From Actinoplanes sp. TBRC 11911 (GTDB taxonomy: Bacteria; Actinomycetota; Actinomycetes; Mycobacteriales; Micromonosporaceae), in NCBI RefSeq assembly GCF_012933445.1, contig NZ_JABBNC010000013.1:156056-220055 (forward strand): a stretch of 64,000 nucleotides of DNA, in the 5' to 3' direction. Numbering within the stretch: the first letter of the stretch is position 1; every line of letters starts with the position of its first letter. Shown piece by piece: positions 59,621-64,000 of the stretch. The position numbers and the translations under genes were made by a program. The notes beneath the pieces are model-generated. The model was given only the letters and a program-made list of their open reading frames with translations, ran no database searches and had not been told where the DNA came from.

Positions 59621-59956
59621 ATGGCGACGGTGGACGAGTGCCGGCAGGCGCTGCATGATCTGGCCGCGCGGCTCGACGCGCACGTCGAGGCCCAGGGCAA
59701 GCTCGACCTGGACCGCACGGTGGCGCTCCGCCTCACCGACCTCGGCGCGGCGTTCCACTGCCGCCTGACCGGGGGCCGGCTCGTCGACATCACCGACGGC
59801 GACGACCCGAAAGCCAAGATCGCTCTGATCACGACAAGCGACAACCTGGTCGCCATGGTGGCCGGCAAGCTCGACCTGACCCGCGCGATCGCCACCCGTC
59901 AGGCCTCGATCAAGGCGAACCCGTTCGACCTGCTGAAGCTGCGCAAGCTCATGTGA
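59621..59956 (+). CDS. SCP2 sterol-carrier-like domain protein
   Basis: ATG at 59621 follows GAAGGGG at a spacing of six, giving 111 residues. VALRLTDLGAAFHCRLTGGR, VDITDGDDPKAKIALITTSD and LVAMVAGKLDLTRAIATRQA form the single SCP2 domain, a hydrophobic-ligand-binding fold. It lies alone on the plus strand inside a minus-strand operon series, divergent from the H1-like gene and convergent with the HAD phosphatase gene. Confidence 0.85.
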   Translation: MATVDECRQALHDLAARLDAHVEAQGKLDLDRTVALRLTDLGAAFHCRLTGGRLVDITDGDDPKAKIALITTSDNLVAMVAGKLDLTRAIATRQASIKANPFDLLKLRKLM

Positions 59957-59983
59957 TCGAGCCGATCGCCAGCCGCGACTCGC

Positions 59984-60982
59984 TCAGATTCCCCAGCTCT
60001 TGAGCAGGCTCCTCGCCTCGTCGCCGTCCGCGTGCAGGTCGGCGACGCCGGTCCAGGTCGCGGCGCACAGCAGACGCAGCGCGGTGATCGGGTCTCCGTT
60101 GCCGCTGAGCGTGGCCGCGTCGCCGTCGCGGGTCACGTGCCAGCCGCCGGCCGCGTCGGCGTCCAGCGACAGGCGGGCCTCGTCCGCCGGGCGGAACAAA
60201 CCACCCAGATCCCTTGCCACGTACGCCGGTCGGCGCTCCGGCGGGGCGTGCAGTAGCTCGGCCGCGTCGCTGACTCCGGTCAGCACCAGCAAGCTGTCCA
60301 TTCCGGCGCCGACCGCGCCCTGGATGTCGGTGTCCAGCCGGTCGCCCACCACCAGCGGTTTCGTGGCGTCGTGCTGGGCCGCGGCCGTGCCGAACAGTCC
60401 CGGTTCCGGCTTGCCGACGACCAGGTCCGGGTCGCGGTCGAGCGCGGTTCGCAGCACGGCCACCAGCGAGCCGTTGCCGGGCAGCGGGCCGCGCGGGCTG
60501 GGCAGGGTGCGGTCGGTGTTGGTGGCGACCCAGATCGCCCCGGCCCGCACGGACAGCGCGGCCTCGGCGAGGATCCGCCAGCCGACCTCCGGGCCATAGC
60601 CCTGCACGACCGCGGCGGGGCTGTCGTCGAGCCGTTCCACCGGGGTGAGGCCGACGTCGCGTACCTCTGCTCGCAACGCCTCCGCACCGACCACCAGGAC
60701 CGGCGCGCCCGGCGGAAGTTTCTCCGCGAGCACGGCCGCCGCCGCACCGGCCGAGGTGAGGACCTCGTCGGGTGCCGCGGGTACGCCCATGCCGGTAAGC
60801 AGGGCGGCGACGTCCGGCGCGCGGCGCGAGGCGTTGTTCGTCGCGTACGCCACCGGGGTGCCCTCGGACCGCAGCCGCTCGACGGCCTGGACCGCGCCCG
60901 GAATCGGCTTGTCGATCAGGTAGATGACGCCGTCCAGGTCGAAGATGACCAGGTCGTGGGCTGCGGCGAGGGTGTCGGTCAT
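59984..60982 (-). CDS. HAD-family phosphatase (Rv1692/NagD-like)
   Basis: The 332-residue protein has motif I DLVIFDLDGVIYL (Asp nucleophile near residue 15), motif II YATNNASRR, the C2-type cap, and motifs III/IV (VVGKPEPGLFGTAAAQ, PLVVGDRLDTDIQGAVGAGM). This is the NagD/4-nitrophenylphosphatase type; its mycobacterial counterpart Rv1692 is a glycerol-3-phosphate phosphatase, so glycerolipid recycling is a reasonable guess. It overlaps the TPR protein gene by four bases. Confidence 0.9.
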   Translation of the reverse strand: MTDTLAAAHDLVIFDLDGVIYLIDKPIPGAVQAVERLRSEGTPVAYATNNASRRAPDVAALLTGMGVPAAPDEVLTSAGAAAAVLAEKLPPGAPVLVVGAEALRAEVRDVGLTPVERLDDSPAAVVQGYGPEVGWRILAEAALSVRAGAIWVATNTDRTLPSPRGPLPGNGSLVAVLRTALDRDPDLVVGKPEPGLFGTAAAQHDATKPLVVGDRLDTDIQGAVGAGMDSLLVLTGVSDAAELLHAPPERRPAYVARDLGGLFRPADEARLSLDADAAGGWHVTRDGDAATLSGNGDPITALRLLCAATWTGVADLHADGDEARSLLKSWGI

Positions 60983-63876
60983 CCCCGCGGCCGCTTCGGC
61001 TCGTCCTCGTCGTCGCGGTCTTCCGCTTTGCCGCCGGCCTTATCGGTGGCGGTCTTGGCGGCTACGTCCTCGGGGCGATCGTCGTCCTCATCGTCGCCGT
61101 TGACGTTGAAGTCGTCGTCGTCCTCATCGTCCTCAACGACGTCGAGATCATCGTCGTCTTCGTCGTCCTGGACGACGTCGAGGTCGTCGTCGTCCTCATC
61201 GTCGTCGTCCTCGAACTCGTCCGCCTCGGCGCGCTCGTCCCCGGCGCGCTCGTCGTCGTCCTCGAACTCGTCCTCGTCGTCTTCATCTTCGTCGTCAACG
61301 TCGAGGTCGTCGTCATCCTCGTCGTCGTACTCGTCCCGCGCCGCCCGGCCGGACTCGCCTTCGCCGGCCTCCGCGTCGTCGTCCTCGTCGCTTTCCTCAT
61401 CGCCCTCGAGGGTGACGCCGTCGAGTTCGAGGAGCCGCTCGGCCGCGTCGGTGAGCTGGTCCTCGTCGACCGCGGCAGCCCGCGCGAACCACTCCCGGGC
61501 CTCGTCGCGGCGCCCGGCCGCGAGCAGCGCGTCGGCGTACGCGTAACGCAGCCGGGCCGCCCACTCGGCGTCCTCGTCGCCGGTCAGCTCGCGCACCTGC
61601 AGCATCGCCACCGCGGCGTCGTGCTGCCCGAGGTCACCGCGCGCACCGGCGGCCACGATGAGCAGCTCGATCGCGCCGGCCTTGTCCATCTTCTCGACGT
61701 CGGCGCCACGATAAAGGTCGATGGCCCGCTCCGGCCGGCCCAGCGCGCGCTCACAGTCGGCAAGCTCGGCCAGGTGGGTCTGCCGCCCGGTCATCCGGTG
61801 ATAGGTCCGCAGCTCGGCGATCGCCGTGGTCCAGTCCCCCGCGGCATACGCGGCAAGACCGACAGCTTCCCGTACGACAGCGATCCGTGACGCCAGACGA
61901 CGCGCCGCGATCGCGTGCTGCAGTGCGAGCTCGGCGTCCTCGTCGATGATCTGTCCGGCGGCGACGAGGTGCCGGGCGACGCTCTCGGCCTGGTCCCGGG
62001 CCAGCGAGACGAGCTCGCCGCGCACCTCCGGGTCGAGATCCGCCGCGGCGATGTCCTCGGGAATCACCGGAGCCTGGAACGACGGCGTCGTCTGCTCGTC
62101 GCCCTGCTCCCGCTCGGCGCGGTCATCCCGGAAGCCCCGGTCATCCCGACGGAAGCCGCCGCGGTCACCCTCGGACCGATCCCGGTAGGACTGGTCACCC
62201 TGCGGACGGTCCCCGTAGGACCGATCCCCCTGCGGACGGTCGCGGTAGGGGCGGTCGCCTTGCGGACGGTCGCCCTGCGGACGGTCGTTGTAGGACCGGT
62301 CACCCTGTGGACGGTCCCGGAAGCCACCGCGGTCGCCTTGCGGACGGTCGCGGTAGCCACCGCGGTCACCCTGGGGACGATCGCGGTAACCCCCGCGGTC
62401 ACCACCCTGCGGACGGTCACGGAACGGCCGGTCGCCCTGCGGGCGGTCGCGATAGGGCCGGTCGCCCTGGGGACGGTCGCGGAACCCGCCGCGGTCGCCC
62501 TGCGGACGATCCCGGAACGGCCGGTCGCCCTGTGGGCGATCGTTGTAGGGCCGGTCGCCCTGCGGACGGTCCCGGAAGCCGCCACGGTCGCCCTGCGGAC
62601 GGTCCCGGAAGCCACCGCGATCACCCTGGGGACGATCGCGGAAGCCCCCGCGGTCACCACCCTGCGGACGGTCACGAAACGGCCGGTCACCCTGCGGCCG
62701 GTCGCCTTGCGGACGGTCGCGGAAGGAGCGTTCACCCTGCGGGCGATCGCCGAACGGCCGGTCACCCTGCGGGCGATCGCGATACGGCCGGTCGCCCTGC
62801 GGACGGTCACGGAAGCCACCACGGTCACCCTGCGGACGGTCGCCCTGCGGCCTGTCCCGGAACCCGCCGCGGTCACCCTGCGGGCGGTCCCGGTAGGGCC
62901 GGTCGCCTACCGAACGGTCACGATCCGAGCTGCGGAACCCACCCCGGTCGCCGTAGCTACCGCCGCTGCGGAACCCACCACGATCACCAGTGCTGCCGCC
63001 ACTACGGAATCCGCCGCGGTCGCCGGAGCCACCGCCACTACGGAACCCGCCACGGTCGCCAGAACTGCCACCGCTGCGGAAACCGCCACGGTCGCCAGAA
63101 CTGCCGCCACTACGGAAACCGCCACGGTCGCCGGAGCCACCACGGTCGCGGTCGCCGCCACGGAACCCGCCGCGGTCCTGGAAGCCACCGCGGTCGCTGG
63201 AGCCACCGCGGAAGCCACCCTGCGGACGGTCACGGTCTTGGTAGCCGCTGCGGTCACGGTCGCCGGAGCCGCCGCGGTCCTGGTAAGGGCCCCGGTCTCG
63301 ATCGCCGCGAATGCCTCGGTCGCCGCCGGCGAATCCGCGGTCGCTGCGACCCTGGTATCCACCGCGGTCCCGGTCACCGCCCCGGAAGCCACCCTGCGGA
63401 CGGTCGCCGCGGAAGCCGCCCTGCGAGCGGTCGCCACCCTGCGGACGGTCGCTACGGAAGCCGCCACGGTCACGGTCGCCGCCCCGGAACCCGCCCCGAT
63501 CGCCGGAGCCGCCACGATCGCGGTCGCCACCTCGGAACCCGCCGCGGTCGCCGGAGCCGCCACGATCGCGGTCGCCGCCCCGGAAGCCGCCCGAGCCGCC
63601 GCCGCTGCGGAACCCGCCGCGGTCGCCGGAGCCACCGCGGTCCCGGTCGCCCCGGTAGCCGCCGCCACTTGGGCGGTCCCCGCCGCGATAGCCGCCGCGG
63701 TCGTCTCGGTTGTCGCCGCCGCGGCTGTCACCGCGGCCCTGGTAGCCGCCGCGGTCGCGGTCGCCGCCGGAGGATCGGTCACCTCGGGAGGACGAGTCGC
63801 CCCCATCACGTCCGCGGCCGCCCTGGCGGTCGTCGTCGCGGTCGCGGGAGCCGCCGTCGTGCGGTCCTGAAGTCAC
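60979..63876 (-). CDS. TPR protein with ~600-residue Arg/Gly/Asp repeat region and acidic tail
   Basis: The 965-residue product has three parts. Residues 1 to about 597 are low complexity, made of short repeats such as GDRDRGGSGDRGGFRSGG near 85-330 and GDRPQGDRGGFRDRPQ near 340-570, balanced in Arg and Asp with many Gly and aromatic Phe/Tyr. Residues about 600-817 are a helical TPR domain (LSARDQAE-type helices, AVGLAAYAAGDWTTAIAELR, AIDLYRGADVEKMDKAGAIE, YADALLAAGRRDEAREWFAR), the part shared with Rv1691. Residues about 818-950 are nearly all Asp and Glu. The mycobacterial orthologue is about 250 residues, so the flanks are additions. An RNA- or protein-binding, condensate-forming role is plausible but inferred. 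Confidence 0.85.
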   Translation of the reverse strand: MTSGPHDGGSRDRDDDRQGGRGRDGGDSSSRGDRSSGGDRDRGGYQGRGDSRGGDNRDDRGGYRGGDRPSGGGYRGDRDRGGSGDRGGFRSGGGSGGFRGGDRDRGGSGDRGGFRGGDRDRGGSGDRGGFRGGDRDRGGFRSDRPQGGDRSQGGFRGDRPQGGFRGGDRDRGGYQGRSDRGFAGGDRGIRGDRDRGPYQDRGGSGDRDRSGYQDRDRPQGGFRGGSSDRGGFQDRGGFRGGDRDRGGSGDRGGFRSGGSSGDRGGFRSGGSSGDRGGFRSGGGSGDRGGFRSGGSTGDRGGFRSGGSYGDRGGFRSSDRDRSVGDRPYRDRPQGDRGGFRDRPQGDRPQGDRGGFRDRPQGDRPYRDRPQGDRPFGDRPQGERSFRDRPQGDRPQGDRPFRDRPQGGDRGGFRDRPQGDRGGFRDRPQGDRGGFRDRPQGDRPYNDRPQGDRPFRDRPQGDRGGFRDRPQGDRPYRDRPQGDRPFRDRPQGGDRGGYRDRPQGDRGGYRDRPQGDRGGFRDRPQGDRSYNDRPQGDRPQGDRPYRDRPQGDRSYGDRPQGDQSYRDRSEGDRGGFRRDDRGFRDDRAEREQGDEQTTPSFQAPVIPEDIAAADLDPEVRGELVSLARDQAESVARHLVAAGQIIDEDAELALQHAIAARRLASRIAVVREAVGLAAYAAGDWTTAIAELRTYHRMTGRQTHLAELADCERALGRPERAIDLYRGADVEKMDKAGAIELLIVAAGARGDLGQHDAAVAMLQVRELTGDEDAEWAARLRYAYADALLAAGRRDEAREWFARAAAVDEDQLTDAAERLLELDGVTLEGDEESDEDDDAEAGEGESGRAARDEYDDEDDDDLDVDDEDEDDEDEFEDDDERAGDERAEADEFEDDDDEDDDDLDVVQDDEDDDDLDVVEDDEDDDDFNVNGDDEDDDRPEDVAAKTATDKAGGKAEDRDDEDEPKRPRG

Positions 63877-63962
63877 GGATCAATCCTTCCGATACGGCTG
63901 GCCCTCTGAACGGCGGGCGCGGCCACAACACTCAAGCTACTCGGGGGCCGACATAGAAAAGC

Positions 63963-64000
63963 AGCCGAGGGCCGACCCCTCATAGGGGTGGCCCTCGGCT
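63963..64000 (-). terminator. Rho-independent terminator at the right edge
   Basis: AGCCGAGGGCC (63963-63973) pairs with GGCCCTCGGCT (63990-64000), with an inner ACCCCT/AGGGGT stem and a CAT loop. On the minus strand the stem is followed by GCTTTTC, so it terminates a minus-strand gene lying just beyond the window and isolates the TPR-protein operon, which starts at 63876. Confidence 0.7.

Noticed and set aside
62100..63760. Regularly repeated units suggesting a CRISPR array
   Set aside because: There are no unique spacers; units are in-frame coding repeats of the 965-residue protein.
61915..63870. Long open frame (651 residues) antisense to the RG-repeat protein, Ala/Val/Thr-rich
   Set aside because: It mirrors the repeats on the coding strand and shows only their periodicity; no start signal or domain.

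Overview
The window is high-GC actinobacterial DNA. The right-hand 36.5 kb is a conserved chromosomal block whose gene content and order follow the Mycobacterium tuberculosis Rv1691-Rv1713 neighbourhood: TPR protein, HAD phosphatase, tlyA, NAD kinase, recN, steA, mctB, pyrG, NUDIX, xerD, ald, parA, scpA, scpB, RsuA-family pseudouridine synthase, cmk, der. The extra genes, among them a DUF574-type methyltransferase, secreted GH30/CBM13 and M28 enzymes and a MurJ/MraY-like/GT4 cassette, together with many leaderless or GTG starts, point to a filamentous actinomycete, most likely Micromonosporaceae (Actinoplanes-like). That placement is inference.

Positions 1 to about 27,400 are different. This stretch ends at the 3' end of a tRNA-Pro(GGG) gene (27401-27477, minus strand) next to a tyrosine integrase and a small excisionase-like protein, so it reads as a genomic island or integrative element. 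Its other end is not in the window. It is rich in defence-type genes. From left to right these are: the N-terminus of a DUF1156-type DNA methylase with a SNF2-type helicase carrying a DUF3883-like C-terminus (DISARM-like pair); a gene of unknown function under a leaderless promoter; a TrlF-like ATPase lacking its P-loop half; a large SF1 helicase with a C-terminal Vsr-like nuclease, split by a one-base frameshift and coupled to an Abi/HEPN-like protein; an HNH nuclease coupled to a 51-residue ORF; a protein with a resolvase-like helix-turn-helix behind an operator-like repeat array; a second HNH protein; a decayed MFS transporter; a second tyrosine recombinase; an Mrr-type restriction enzyme with a long coiled coil; two small hypothetical genes; a frameshifted recD2; and a pair of tandem paralogues of unknown function downstream of int and xis.

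The core block on the minus strand runs as tightly coupled operons (many 4-base ATGA or GTGA overlaps). One covers ribosome, segregation and rRNA functions (parA, site-2-protease-like gene, small ORF, scpA, scpB, rlu, cmk, der, tRNA-Pro). Another (HAD phosphatase, H1-like protein, tlyA, nadK, recN, steA, mctB) covers rRNA methylation, NADP supply, recombination and envelope functions. Between them sits an envelope glycan cassette (MraY-like transferase, MurJ-like flippase, GT4 glycosyltransferase, phosphatase-like membrane protein), followed by pyrG and a NUDIX hydrolase. A plus-strand accessory stretch (37.0-41.9 kb) holds a methyltransferase, a TPR membrane protein, an exported peptidase and a second NUDIX enzyme.

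The most unusual items are a 965-residue protein with about 600 residues of arginine/glycine/aspartate-rich repeats, a TPR core and a strongly acidic tail (60979-63876); the split helicase-nuclease plus Abi/HEPN operon (6743-12028); the orphan paralogue pair inside the mobile element; a site-2-protease homologue lacking HExxH; and a perfect 18-bp inverted repeat at 44125-44179. Functions are assigned by reading motifs only; no database search was possible.
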